Source of the DNA: a virus
Virus record (IMG/VR): IMGVR_UViG_3300049222_000815
Location: 1 to 61,231 of that record
Reading direction: 5' to 3' (one strand)
Length of the DNA: 61,231 nt
Below, in pieces: positions 13,800-22,473 of the stretch. The position numbers and the translations under genes are program-made. The notes below the pieces were generated by a model. The model saw only the letters and a list, made by a program, of their open reading frames with translations. It was not told the DNA's origin and ran no database searches. Numbering within the stretch: the stretch's first letter is position 1; the number at the start of each line of letters is the position of its first letter.

Positions 13800-16158
13800 T
13801 GCAAATAAATTTACCCTCTTTAAAGTTAACTACAATATCATTGCAGTCATTATGTATAATAAATTTAGAAATTGCAACTTCAACTTCATTTTGGATTATT
13901 CTTCTAATGGGTCTACCACCTAGATTTTGCTCAAGAGTTCTGCGTAATATTTCCGCTCTAGCCTTGGGATTTAAAGTGCATTTAATATCTTTATGTTTTA
14001 ATTTTAATTTAACATTATTAAATTCAATAGTAATAATTTTCTTTAACTCTGACTCTTTAAAATTATTAAATAATACAATACCATCAAATCTATTAACTAA
14101 CTCTGGACTTAATTTCTTTTTAGCTTCTTCAAATATCTTATCTGAATTGTTATCCTCATTTTGAAGAAAACCTACTGAAGATTTTTTATCTACTAGATCT
14201 GCCCCTAAATTACTTGTTAAAATTATAATAGTATTTTTAAAAGAAACTTCTTCTCCAGAATTATCTGTAAGTCTTCCTTCTTCTAGGATCTGCAATAAAG
14301 ATTGAAGAACTATTGGGTGAGCTTTTTCAATTTCATCAAACAATAAAACTGAATGGCCATCCCTTTTAACTTTTTCGGTTAGTAATCCACCTTTTTCATA
14401 ACCAACATAACCTGGCGATGAGCCAGAAAATTTACTAACCGCAGAAGATTCTGAGAACTCACTCATATCAAAGTAAATTAATTTTTTACTTGACCCAAAA
14501 TAATGTCTAGCTAAAGATTTTGATGTAAGAGTTTTACCCACTCCTGTTTTACCTAAAAATAAAAAACTTCCAATAGGTCGCATCGGATCTTTGAGTCCGC
14601 AGTGACTTTTAAACAATGAATTGACAATTTTTTGAACAGCATCTTCTTGCCCAATCACATCTTTATTCATTCTTGATTCAAGTTTTAATAATTTAGAAGA
14701 ATGAGTTTCATTTAATGACTCTATAGGGAGATGCAAGTTTTCAGAAACTACAGACCTAATGTCTGAAATTTTAACTGTAGCCATATTTCTAGCTTTCTTT
14801 TGACCCCATTTAGAAACAAGATTTTTATAAGAATCAAATACTTCATCTTTGACTGATTTTGGTAAGTCATCATTTAATAAAGCTTTTTCCATTTGCTTTG
14901 CCATTTTTGGCTTTTTATAAAATTTAATCTTTAATGCAGCTCCAGCCTGATCTATCAAATCTATAGCTTTGTCGGGCAACTTTTTGTCATTGATATATTT
15001 AATTGAAAGATCGACTGCTTCAACGATGGATTCTGGACTATATATAACTGAGTGATAAACAGAATAACTTGAACATAAATTAGAAATAATTTCAATAGCT
15101 TCCTCTCTTGTTGGCTCATCAACCTTAATCATATTAAATCTTCTTTTTAAAGCGGGATCTTTAGAGAAAGATTTTTTATATTCTTCATATGTAGTTGCAC
15201 CGACACATGTAATTTCACCTCTTGCAATATATGGCTTTAAAATGTTTGCTGCATCCAAAGAGCCTTCTGAGTTTCCTGCTCCAACAATCGTATGAATTTC
15301 ATCGATAAATAAAATTATATTTTTATCTGCTTTGGTTGCATCAATAAAAGATTTAAGCCTTTCTTCAAACTGACCCCTGTATTTTGTGCCTGCAATCATG
15401 GATGACAAATCCAATGCTAGGATTTTTTTATTCAATAAATAGTCATTTGTTTCACATTTAACTATTCTTTTGGCGAGATGTTCAACCAAAGCGGTTTTTC
15501 CAACGCCAGGATCGCCAACCAAAAGAGCGCAAGACTTAGTTTTGCGACATAAAGTTTCTTCTATTTTGTCAATATAAGTACTGTTAGCAGAAATAAAATC
15601 AAATTCGCCCTGTTTAGCTAAAACATTTAGGTCGACGCTATAACTTTTAAGGGGGCTAGCATTTGAAGGTTGTCCTTGTTGGTCTGCATTTTCGTAAGAA
15701 TTCATTAATGCAGGGTTATAAACTATATCGTGAGAAAGAACTTCTTCCAAGAGCAATTCAATCTCATAAATATCTAAATCGCAAACCAAAAAATAATCAG
15801 CTATATGAAAATCTGAAAGCATGACATATAACACATGCTCAACGCTGATATATTCATGACTCTTATTGCTAGACAATTGATTACAAAGGTCTAAACAAGA
15901 AATAACATCAGGACCAAAGGGGACATTATCTTGATGACCGACAGTAGGTAAACTCACAATAGTGTCTACCACTAATCCCTCAATAGGTTCAAAACTAATA
16001 TTGATTCTATCTTCTATAAAAGGAAGTATAAAAGTATCTATCTTAAGAAAAGATAAAAAAACATGGTCTAATGTTACTTCAGGGTTTTCAAATTTTTGTG
16101 CTAGTTGTCTAGCTAAAGATATGATTTCCTGCGATCTAGGAGTTAGATTTGGGTACAT
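13774..16158 (-). CDS. ClpA/ClpC-type AAA+ unfoldase
   Basis: 794 aa, near ClpA/ClpC length. N-terminal Clp repeats (residues ~1-145: LTPRSQEIISLARQLA, LDHVFLSFL; ISVEHVLYVML). AAA1: Walker A GDPGVGKT (215-222), Walker B ILFIDE (282-287), ALKRRF. AAA2: GKTGVGKT (536-543), LLFDE (605-609), NR at 689-690. A VGF tripeptide (662-664) follows SNLGADLVDKK where ClpA/ClpC carry the ClpP-docking loop, so it could feed substrates to host ClpP. No ClpB-type long middle domain. First gene of a class II operon that continues into a virion protein and precedes the tmRNA. Possible roles: degrading tagged or host proteins, or virion assembly. Confidence 0.88.
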   Translation of the reverse strand: MYPNLTPRSQEIISLARQLAQKFENPEVTLDHVFLSFLKIDTFILPFIEDRINISFEPIEGLVVDTIVSLPTVGHQDNVPFGPDVISCLDLCNQLSSNKSHEYISVEHVLYVMLSDFHIADYFLVCDLDIYEIELLLEEVLSHDIVYNPALMNSYENADQQGQPSNASPLKSYSVDLNVLAKQGEFDFISANSTYIDKIEETLCRKTKSCALLVGDPGVGKTALVEHLAKRIVKCETNDYLLNKKILALDLSSMIAGTKYRGQFEERLKSFIDATKADKNIILFIDEIHTIVGAGNSEGSLDAANILKPYIARGEITCVGATTYEEYKKSFSKDPALKRRFNMIKVDEPTREEAIEIISNLCSSYSVYHSVIYSPESIVEAVDLSIKYINDKKLPDKAIDLIDQAGAALKIKFYKKPKMAKQMEKALLNDDLPKSVKDEVFDSYKNLVSKWGQKKARNMATVKISDIRSVVSENLHLPIESLNETHSSKLLKLESRMNKDVIGQEDAVQKIVNSLFKSHCGLKDPMRPIGSFLFLGKTGVGKTLTSKSLARHYFGSSKKLIYFDMSEFSESSAVSKFSGSSPGYVGYEKGGLLTEKVKRDGHSVLLFDEIEKAHPIVLQSLLQILEEGRLTDNSGEEVSFKNTIIILTSNLGADLVDKKSSVGFLQNEDNNSDKIFEEAKKKLSPELVNRFDGIVLFNNFKESELKKIITIEFNNVKLKLKHKDIKCTLNPKARAEILRRTLEQNLGGRPIRRIIQNEVEVAISKFIIHNDCNDIVVNFKEGKFICSEKKSGKK

Positions 16159-16170
16159 AATAATATTATT

Positions 16171-16179
16171 ATATTACAC
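16171..16179 (-). promoter_or_regulatory. Class II promoter-like box (GTGTAATAT)
   Basis: GTGTAATAT, 12 bases before the unfoldase ATG and 2 bases from the polymerase stop codon. No -35-like hexamer 17 bases further upstream. Confidence 0.5.
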
Positions 16180-16181
16180 GC

Positions 16182-18767
16182 TTATTTTAAATCTGCCAAT
16201 TTCATGCAAATTTTTTCATCTACAATCGACATGGAATCAATAAATAAAACATCTTCAGCTTTTCTGCCAACAATAATAACAATATTATCTTTAGATGGAA
16301 CGGAATTGCCAGATTCTAGGTATTGAGTGCAGGTCAAACCCCTTCGTGAATCAACCATTATCCCAGGAAAATTACCTAATTCATCACTTAAAAGTATCTT
16401 AATATACTGATTGCCATTACTACTAGTTTTTCGGAAACCATCTTCAACTACACCTATAAACTTAGCTTTTTGACCAGAGTCCATAGATTCATAGTATAAG
16501 GAATCTCTTAGCATTTCATTACTATCTTCAAAAACATCTTTTAATCTGCATGAATAGCTATATCCTAATAGCTTTTTTTCAAAAAACCAATTTGCAAACT
16601 TTTCGTATTTAACATTTTGCTCATAAATTTTTTTGTATTTATCATACTTTTTCTTAAAAGTTTCAAACCTAGAATCCTTCATTAACAATCTACCATCATC
16701 AGCAATAATTGCATCTTTTTTGGCAGCATGAATTGAAGCTAAAATATCATAATCGTATTTAGAGCCAAGGGAAATAAAATTTCTTTTTTCCCTATCAGTT
16801 AATAAATTAAATGCTTGAGCTTCTAACACTAATCTTGGGCGACTTAGCGTTGAATCTTCACTTAATGCTCCAGCTTGAATTAATGAAGATAGCACCCCTA
16901 TGTTTAACCCTGCTTGCTTGGCAGAAAGAAAAACATCATACTTATTAGAATTATCTGAATCTCTAAATTCAGTCAACGCTTGAAGGGATTTTTCGCTGAC
17001 CCCTTTAATGCTATTCAATCCAAATCTAATATTATTTTTATCAATAGTGAAATCAAATTGAGATTTAATTAAATTTGGTTGCAATAAATTTATATCAAAA
17101 TAAGATAATTCTCTACTAATTTTAGATATTTCATCTTGGGGATTTGGTTCAAATTGAGACATCCTCAATAAACTTAAAAAGAATTCTTTGGGATATTTAA
17201 ATTTTAAATAAGTTGTCCACGCGGCAAGAGTAGAATAAGATATAGAATGAGATTTATTGAATGAATAATTAGCACTGTCTTCAGCTACTTTCCATAATAC
17301 ATCTCCAACTTCTTGCGGTAGATTGTTGGCGGCAATTTTTTCTTCTATCTTGCTTTGCCATTCTGCCATTTTGTCTACCTTTTTCTTGCCTACAATCCTT
17401 CTAAGTTGTTCGGACTCATCTAATGTGAAACCTACTTTTACAGCCATTTTCATAAGCTGTTCTTGGTATAAGGGTATCCCCCCTGTATAATCTAAGACAT
17501 CATCGAAAAAAGGATGTACGCTTTGGAAGTTTGAGGTTTCAATATATTCAGCATAATTATCTAAAAACTCAAGAGCTCCTGGCCTAGCTATAGCTACAAC
17601 CGCACTTAACTGCTCTAAGTTTCTGGGTTTAATTTTTTGACAAACCCTAAAGTTTGTATCAGCTTCAATTTGAAATAATCCTTGAGGATTTTTTAGTGTC
17701 TGTAAGGGTTTGTATAAATTTTTGTCAGATAAATCAATATCATAAACATCAATATCTAAATTGTCACACACATCATAAATAACACTAAGAGTGCGTAAGC
17801 CTAAGATGTCAAACTTAACCATCAATTCAGAGACCCAATTCATGTCGTACCCAGTAACAAAACCACCATCATTGGTTTTTTGTATGGGGCAGATGCTGGA
17901 TATTTCTTGGTGAGATATTGCAATTCCAGAAGGGTGAACTCCTGTATTCTTATTTAAACCTTCTATTTTTAGAGCAACATTAAAGACTCTTTCATTTTCT
18001 TCAACCCACTTTTTAAATTTTTCACTCTCTTCTTTAGCTACTCTTAGTGGAGCAACTTTTCCAAACTTCTTTGGAATAAAAGAACTGACATCATTGACTT
18101 GTTGTTCTGAATATTCGCCGACAATTTTTCCACACTCTTTAACGCAGAGCTTTCCACTTAAAGTGTTTAGTGTTAATATATTAGATGTTCTGCCTGGGTG
18201 TTGCTCCTCAATGTAATTGATAACTTTTTGCCTATGCTCATAAGCTATATCATTATCAATGTCAGCCAACAAACTACCGTCAAGATATGTTACTCCATCT
18301 TTCTCTATTTTTCTAGCTCTACTTTTACTAACAAAACGCTCAAAAAATAAATCATATTTGATTGGATCTACTTTGGTAACGTCAATGAGAAACAAAACTA
18401 GAGAACCTGCAGCAGAACCTCTGCCTGGGCCTGTTGGAATATTATTCGTATGACAATAATTTAATATATCCCAATTCAAGAGAATGTAATCAATGAAACC
18501 TAGCTCTTTTAAAATAGTTAATTCAGATTTAATTCTTTCGTAGTAATCTTCTTTGTTATCGAGCTTGTCAATACCTTTTGATTTTACTCCACTAAAACAT
18601 AGGCGTCTCAAGAAATCATAATTAGAACAATCACTTGGTATGTCTAGCTTTGTATAATAACTGCTAGCTATTTTAATCTCTGGCAGTAAGACCCCAGGTG
18701 GTGCGCAGTCATCATATGAACTAAATTGATCTAAAAAAGAATCCATAACTAAATTTCTATCTCCCAT
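16182..18767 (-). CDS. dnaE: DNA polymerase III alpha subunit, catalytic part (no PHP domain)
   Basis: 861 aa. C-family replicative polymerase. Palm motifs present: GPGRGSAAGSLV (113-124), ADIDND with catalytic Asp169 and Asp171, and VKFDILGLRTL with Asp320. Fingers motifs such as GIPLYQEQLM and NYSFNKSHSISYS are intact, and a C-terminal OB fold (~770-861) is present. The protein starts exactly where DnaE passes from PHP domain to palm; the missing PHP domain is encoded separately at 19563-20315. Start ATG 18767 overlaps the exonuclease gene by 19 bases; Met8 (18746) is an alternative. The tau-binding C-terminal domain appears absent. Predicted to be active. Confidence 0.92.
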   Translation of the reverse strand: MGDRNLVMDSFLDQFSSYDDCAPPGVLLPEIKIASSYYTKLDIPSDCSNYDFLRRLCFSGVKSKGIDKLDNKEDYYERIKSELTILKELGFIDYILLNWDILNYCHTNNIPTGPGRGSAAGSLVLFLIDVTKVDPIKYDLFFERFVSKSRARKIEKDGVTYLDGSLLADIDNDIAYEHRQKVINYIEEQHPGRTSNILTLNTLSGKLCVKECGKIVGEYSEQQVNDVSSFIPKKFGKVAPLRVAKEESEKFKKWVEENERVFNVALKIEGLNKNTGVHPSGIAISHQEISSICPIQKTNDGGFVTGYDMNWVSELMVKFDILGLRTLSVIYDVCDNLDIDVYDIDLSDKNLYKPLQTLKNPQGLFQIEADTNFRVCQKIKPRNLEQLSAVVAIARPGALEFLDNYAEYIETSNFQSVHPFFDDVLDYTGGIPLYQEQLMKMAVKVGFTLDESEQLRRIVGKKKVDKMAEWQSKIEEKIAANNLPQEVGDVLWKVAEDSANYSFNKSHSISYSTLAAWTTYLKFKYPKEFFLSLLRMSQFEPNPQDEISKISRELSYFDINLLQPNLIKSQFDFTIDKNNIRFGLNSIKGVSEKSLQALTEFRDSDNSNKYDVFLSAKQAGLNIGVLSSLIQAGALSEDSTLSRPRLVLEAQAFNLLTDREKRNFISLGSKYDYDILASIHAAKKDAIIADDGRLLMKDSRFETFKKKYDKYKKIYEQNVKYEKFANWFFEKKLLGYSYSCRLKDVFEDSNEMLRDSLYYESMDSGQKAKFIGVVEDGFRKTSSNGNQYIKILLSDELGNFPGIMVDSRRGLTCTQYLESGNSVPSKDNIVIIVGRKAEDVLFIDSMSIVDEKICMKLADLK

Positions 18768-19390
18768 ATCATTTTTTTGAATACTTCGTAATTTTGCTCT
18801 ATATCATACATAGCGTCATGTAATCTAGAAGCATCAATTTTAATATCATAATCTTTACATAAATCAATTAATTTCTTTTTTGTTTTTCTATCAATCATGT
18901 TATTTAATCTGTATTGCCAATTAAAATAATCATCATCTTTTTTGTATTCAATATTATTTTTGATTGCTTTTGCCATGCATAGAGTATCAATCGATCTAAA
19001 TATGTAAGAGTAGTCAGGTTTTTTACCTAAACATCTTCGATATATTCCGTGAATATATATATCAAAACCTAAAATATTGTGACCAACATTAATATAAGAT
19101 TCATCATACAAATACTTTTCAAAGTCAGTAAGGATAGATTTTGCATCTTGAGCTTTTTCTTTGTAAGATTTTTCTGTCCAGCCTGTCATTTTTGCTGCTG
19201 CGTCGGACATTTTTAAATCAGGCCAATGTATCCAGCAATCTTTTTTAGATACAATTTTACCTTTATTTATAACCATATAGCCTAATTGCCAAGGCTTATT
19301 GTCAAGAGAACCTAAATTTAAAGAGCAGGTCTCGAAATCAAAGAACAAATAATTTTGATTCTTATTAAATCTTAATAAATTTTCGTTCAT
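18749..19390 (-). CDS. DnaQ-like 3'-5' proofreading exonuclease
   Basis: 213 aa. DEDDh exonuclease: FFDFETCS (Asp/Glu, ~residues 16-23), NVGHNILGFD (~101-110), and RLHDAMYDIEQN with the catalytic His and Asp (~189-200). It would proofread for polymerase III alpha, the role of epsilon. It lies between the two halves of the split alpha subunit in one operon and overlaps both neighbours by 4-19 bases, implying co-assembly. Confidence 0.9.
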   Translation of the reverse strand: MNENLLRFNKNQNYLFFDFETCSLNLGSLDNKPWQLGYMVINKGKIVSKKDCWIHWPDLKMSDAAAKMTGWTEKSYKEKAQDAKSILTDFEKYLYDESYINVGHNILGFDIYIHGIYRRCLGKKPDYSYIFRSIDTLCMAKAIKNNIEYKKDDDYFNWQYRLNNMIDRKTKKKLIDLCKDYDIKIDASRLHDAMYDIEQNYEVFKKMIWEIEI

Positions 19391-19560
19391 TTTTTATTGC
19401 GACCAGCAAAAAATTCTTCAACCTCTTTTAGGAACTGAGATTTTTGATTATGGCTAAGCTGGGAGTACTGTCTTTTAATTTCTTTTAAGTTTCTTTTTTG
19501 TTCTGGATGACCTTCGTAGGTCATAGCTTTTTTAATCCTTAATAATTGTTTTTTATTCAT
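19387..19560 (-). CDS. Small basic protein in the polymerase operon, 57 aa
   Basis: I take the ATG at 19558-19560 (MNKKQLLRIKKAMTYEG), two bases after the PHP gene stop, rather than an upstream in-frame ATG. The protein is highly basic and helical (NLKEIKRQYSQLSHNQKSQF), with the C-terminus overlapping the exonuclease start by four bases. Position between PHP and exonuclease suggests a small adaptor holding the split polymerase together, but there is no motif evidence. Confidence 0.5.
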   Translation of the reverse strand: MNKKQLLRIKKAMTYEGHPEQKRNLKEIKRQYSQLSHNQKSQFLKEVEEFFAGRNKK

Positions 19561-19562
19561 AA

Positions 19563-20315
19563 TTAATTCTTGTTTTCTAGATAACTTTCCATGCAAAATT
19601 CGGGACTAGCCAAATGATCAAAGTTGGGTACATTAAGAGTTCTTTGTTTGAATTTTTTGCTACATACGCATTTATATGTTTGATAAGACTCAAAATCTTT
19701 TCTCGAATTATAGTATATAGTTTTAGCTTTGGTATAACTATGACCATATTTATCACAATATGCAATTACTTTATTTTGAATGTCTATGTCAAAAGGTAAA
19801 AAATTATCTTCGATAAAAAAATGTAAATCTGTAAACCCAAAATTAGGAATGCAACTACAGAAATGTAGGCTATTCATGAATATAAAAGAGTCGTAAAATG
19901 GTATTGATATAGAAAGGTTTTCGTCATTCCAAAACTTTTTAAGATCTTCAATGTAAATTACTCCTTCGGTCTGACAAAAAGCATGAGAGTAAATTTTATT
20001 GAGTAGCTGACATCCTTGATTGTTTTTTGCAAATATTATAATTTTATGCAAGCACTCATTGCCTTTATCTTTGCTATGAGATTCGTGCGAACAGGATATT
20101 CTTAACCCAAATATTAACTGCTTCCCTAAATTTTGACTAACTTTTAAAGCCTGCAAAAAACCTATCAAAGAATCTTCAACTAAAACTATTTTATCTAAAT
20201 GATCTTGAGCTATTGAGAAAACGCTATCTGGGCCATCTTCTTTTACCTCTGATGGATCATTTAGTGTTAAAATTGACTTTCCTATAGAGTAATGGCTTTT
20301 AAATAATGGTGTCAT
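19563..20315 (-). CDS. Stand-alone PHP domain of DNA polymerase III alpha
   Basis: 250 aa. Start PLFKSHYSIGKSILTLND aligns with the DnaE N-terminus (xHLHxHSxYSLLDG); DKIVLVEDSLIGFLQALK and KQLIFGLRIS match the following PHP strands (where DnaE has AITDHG...G and KPIIGxE). The C-terminus (SPEFCMESYLENKN) matches the YMRSEEEM stretch directly before the DnaE palm. The metal-binding HxH is degenerate (SHY), so it is probably structural. CVCSKKFKQ contains an additional Cys pair. First gene of the operon, with a class I promoter 15 bases upstream. Confidence 0.75.
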   Translation of the reverse strand: MTPLFKSHYSIGKSILTLNDPSEVKEDGPDSVFSIAQDHLDKIVLVEDSLIGFLQALKVSQNLGKQLIFGLRISCSHESHSKDKGNECLHKIIIFAKNNQGCQLLNKIYSHAFCQTEGVIYIEDLKKFWNDENLSISIPFYDSFIFMNSLHFCSCIPNFGFTDLHFFIEDNFLPFDIDIQNKVIAYCDKYGHSYTKAKTIYYNSRKDFESYQTYKCVCSKKFKQRTLNVPNFDHLASPEFCMESYLENKN

Positions 20316-20329
20316 GTATTATGATAAAC

Positions 20330-20358
20330 ATCATAACACAAACAAAAACAAAAGTCAA
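20330..20358 (-). promoter_or_regulatory. Class I (sigma-70) promoter of the polymerase operon
   Basis: TTGACT (20353-20358), 17-base spacer, TATGAT (20330-20335), extended -10 TGT. A dyad TTATGAT-N4-ATCATAA (20319-20336) includes the -10. Fourteen bases separate the -10 from the ATG at 20315. Confidence 0.8.
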
Positions 20359-20359
20359 G

Positions 20360-21352
20360 CTATATTTTGTATTTATCAATAAAAGAATCAACTGGCTTTC
20401 CGTCAGCTAAGTGCATTTCTAACTCTATTAATAAATTATTTCTAAATTCAATAATGTCTTTGGATTCACCGCCAGATAAATCTTTAAATGTAGATGAAGA
20501 AGCTACAACTAAAAGAATGGCAAGAGGGTCAAAAACAAAAATAAGAATCAAGATAACCATGCGAACAGCAACTGAAGAATCTACATCTGGGCCACCAAAA
20601 TCAGAAACAATCTCTGCTATATATTTAATTGGGCCAATTTCAGCTTCAAGTTTTTTAATTTCAGACTCAAGTTTTGTTTTATCTAAAACTATATTTAAAG
20701 ATTCTTCATCAAGAGTTTCTAATTTGGGAAATAATTCATTTTCAATTTTATTTATATAAGAATTAATTCTATTTTGACAGTTTAATTTATTATCATTAAT
20801 TGATAATCTTTCATTTTGTTGAGACTCTTGTACTTCAGCTATCTTTTTACTTACAGAAAATCCACCTTTACTTCGTACTTCTGCAACTAAAGAATCTAAA
20901 ATCTCTAATCTTTCATTCATCTTTAAGATGTAATCTGTATCTTCTTGCTTTTGTTTGTTTATAGATTCAATTTGTTTTTGCGTAGATTGTTTCTTTATGT
21001 CTATCGCATTTAATTTATTATCTAATATAGATATTTGAGAAGATATTGAGCTAGAGCCAGACTCTTGTTCAATATGAGATTTGCTTAAAAAGCCAAAAAT
21101 ACCCATGCTAGTAATCAGAGATAAGACAACCACAGAGAAGGTTAAGTAAAACTTAATACCTCTTTGGCATTTTTTCCAATTCCTGTGAAGCCATACAGCT
21201 GTTACGAGTTTACCTATTTCAAGAGTAGAACCCATGATAAATATAGACCAAAAAGCTCCAGGGAAAATTGTAGTTAAGCCTATAATACTAAAATACGCAG
21301 CAACTGTAGCTAGCGACAATGCAGAAAACATTACTAATATTGCAAAAATCAT
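20360..21352 (-). CDS. Membrane protein with long periplasmic or cytoplasmic coiled coil
   Basis: 330 aa. Hydrophobic segments at residues ~1-25, ~28-48, ~68-90 and ~263-288; between the third and fourth lies a ~160-residue coiled coil (SISSQISILDNKLNAI ... KLESEIKKLEAEIG). The motif GAFWSIFIMGSTLEIGKLV then TAVWLHRNWK near residues 32-60 is one I associate with a membrane protein common in large marine phages; its function is unknown there too. Preceded by a class II box, so probably late expressed. Confidence 0.65.
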   Translation of the reverse strand: MIFAILVMFSALSLATVAAYFSIIGLTTIFPGAFWSIFIMGSTLEIGKLVTAVWLHRNWKKCQRGIKFYLTFSVVVLSLITSMGIFGFLSKSHIEQESGSSSISSQISILDNKLNAIDIKKQSTQKQIESINKQKQEDTDYILKMNERLEILDSLVAEVRSKGGFSVSKKIAEVQESQQNERLSINDNKLNCQNRINSYINKIENELFPKLETLDEESLNIVLDKTKLESEIKKLEAEIGPIKYIAEIVSDFGGPDVDSSVAVRMVILILIFVFDPLAILLVVASSSTFKDLSGGESKDIIEFRNNLLIELEMHLADGKPVDSFIDKYKI

Positions 21353-21359
21353 AAGTAAT

Positions 21360-21368
21360 GTTACACTA
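21360..21368 (-). promoter_or_regulatory. Class II promoter-like box (TAGTGTAAC)
   Basis: TAGTGTAAC, seven bases before the ATG at 21352, in the 26-base gap after the nuclease stop codon. Confidence 0.45.
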
Positions 21369-21378
21369 AATTAGTATT

Positions 21379-22473
21379 TTAACAAAATAAGTCGTTATGC
21401 TCTACTGATTCTGGCACTTTCCAATAAGGACACCCTTCGTATTCGAGAAGCTCTATTGTTTGATTGTCTTTTTTTACTTTAATTAATTCTTCTTTATCTT
21501 CAATAAAACTAGTTTTAATTACCTTGCCAGACTCATCTTTTAAGGCATAATAAGAAAAAGGCTTTCTGTAAGAGCATATGAACGCAGGTATAGGATCGCC
21601 ATTTTTATCTAAAACTGGACTCCCTCTACTCATTTTATAACCATCTTTACCGCATGCTAGAGGACCACCAAAAGTTCCGTCGGAAGGATAAGATTGTGAT
21701 CCCGCAAAATTAGAAATCGCTTTGTCATGATCGAAAGAATCTATATAACTTTGAATTTCTGAAAGTTCATATTCTAAACCAGACAATTCATCATCAGTAA
21801 CCATCTGCATTCTTAACACGCCATTGCCGTAATGGTTGAACATGTCTTTACTTAGATCAAACTTTAAGAAAAGAAATTCACTTTCTCTGCTTTTAAATTC
21901 TGGATACAAATGCTTTACAGCTAACGAGTACATGAGGTGCTGTAAATTATCAGTTACTTCTTTACCTTTAAATACTTGCTTGCTACTTTTAAAATCTCTT
22001 ATTAATGCATAAGAATTATCTTTATATAAAAATAACTTATCAATAAAACCTTTAATTCTGTAGGAAAGATCTCCATTGGATATTGTTATGTCAAAAGATT
22101 TTTCAGAAATTGCTTCATCTGGTTTTTTTGGCTCTTCTCCGAAGAAATCATACCTAAGACCATTAACAGTCATTTTGTCTATAAGATTTATATTTTCTTC
22201 ATCTGCAACATTTAACTTTCTTGCATGATAAAAAGTAAGCCTTTCAATAGCTTTTGACGCAAAAATTGTACCTTCTTTATCAATGATTTCATAATGTTTT
22301 TTATGTCTGTCTTCTCCAAGTAATTCAAAAATAAGGTGACATATCCAACCTCTACTAGCGCCATCATTAGATTTGTCAGGCAATTTTAAAACATAATTAC
22401 ACCAGTATTTCCAACTGCATTGCTGTAGAGTTTTAATTCTACTAGCCGATAATGCTGATGCATGCTTAGTCAT
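21379..22473 (-). CDS. RecB/Cas4-type PD-(D/E)XK exonuclease
   Basis: 364 aa. N-terminal LSASRIKTLQQCSWKYW matches the first helix of RecB/Cas4 nucleases, with a Cys at ~18. Core motifs: GASRGWICHLIFE (His), YRIKGFIDKLFLY (Asp) and YALIRDFKSSK (DxK), then NLQHLMYSLAV (QxxxY). Late Cys residues in ACGKDGYK and FICSYRKPFSYY could complete an iron-sulphur cluster as in Cas4, but spacing is unusual. It is co-transcribed with helicase and primase, supporting a replication or recombination end-processing role. Confidence 0.8.
   Translation of the reverse strand: MTKHASALSASRIKTLQQCSWKYWCNYVLKLPDKSNDGASRGWICHLIFELLGEDRHKKHYEIIDKEGTIFASKAIERLTFYHARKLNVADEENINLIDKMTVNGLRYDFFGEEPKKPDEAISEKSFDITISNGDLSYRIKGFIDKLFLYKDNSYALIRDFKSSKQVFKGKEVTDNLQHLMYSLAVKHLYPEFKSRESEFLFLKFDLSKDMFNHYGNGVLRMQMVTDDELSGLEYELSEIQSYIDSFDHDKAISNFAGSQSYPSDGTFGGPLACGKDGYKMSRGSPVLDKNGDPIPAFICSYRKPFSYYALKDESGKVIKTSFIEDKEELIKVKKDNQTIELLEYEGCPYWKVPESVEHNDLFC

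Noticed and set aside
16182-20315. Intein-split polymerase
   Set aside because: Neither protein end carries intein motifs (no CL… block or HN-C/S/T terminus), and two other genes lie between.
21379-22473. Cas4 of a CRISPR adaptation module
   Set aside because: No cas1/cas2 or repeats; the position with helicase and primase points to replication or recombination.
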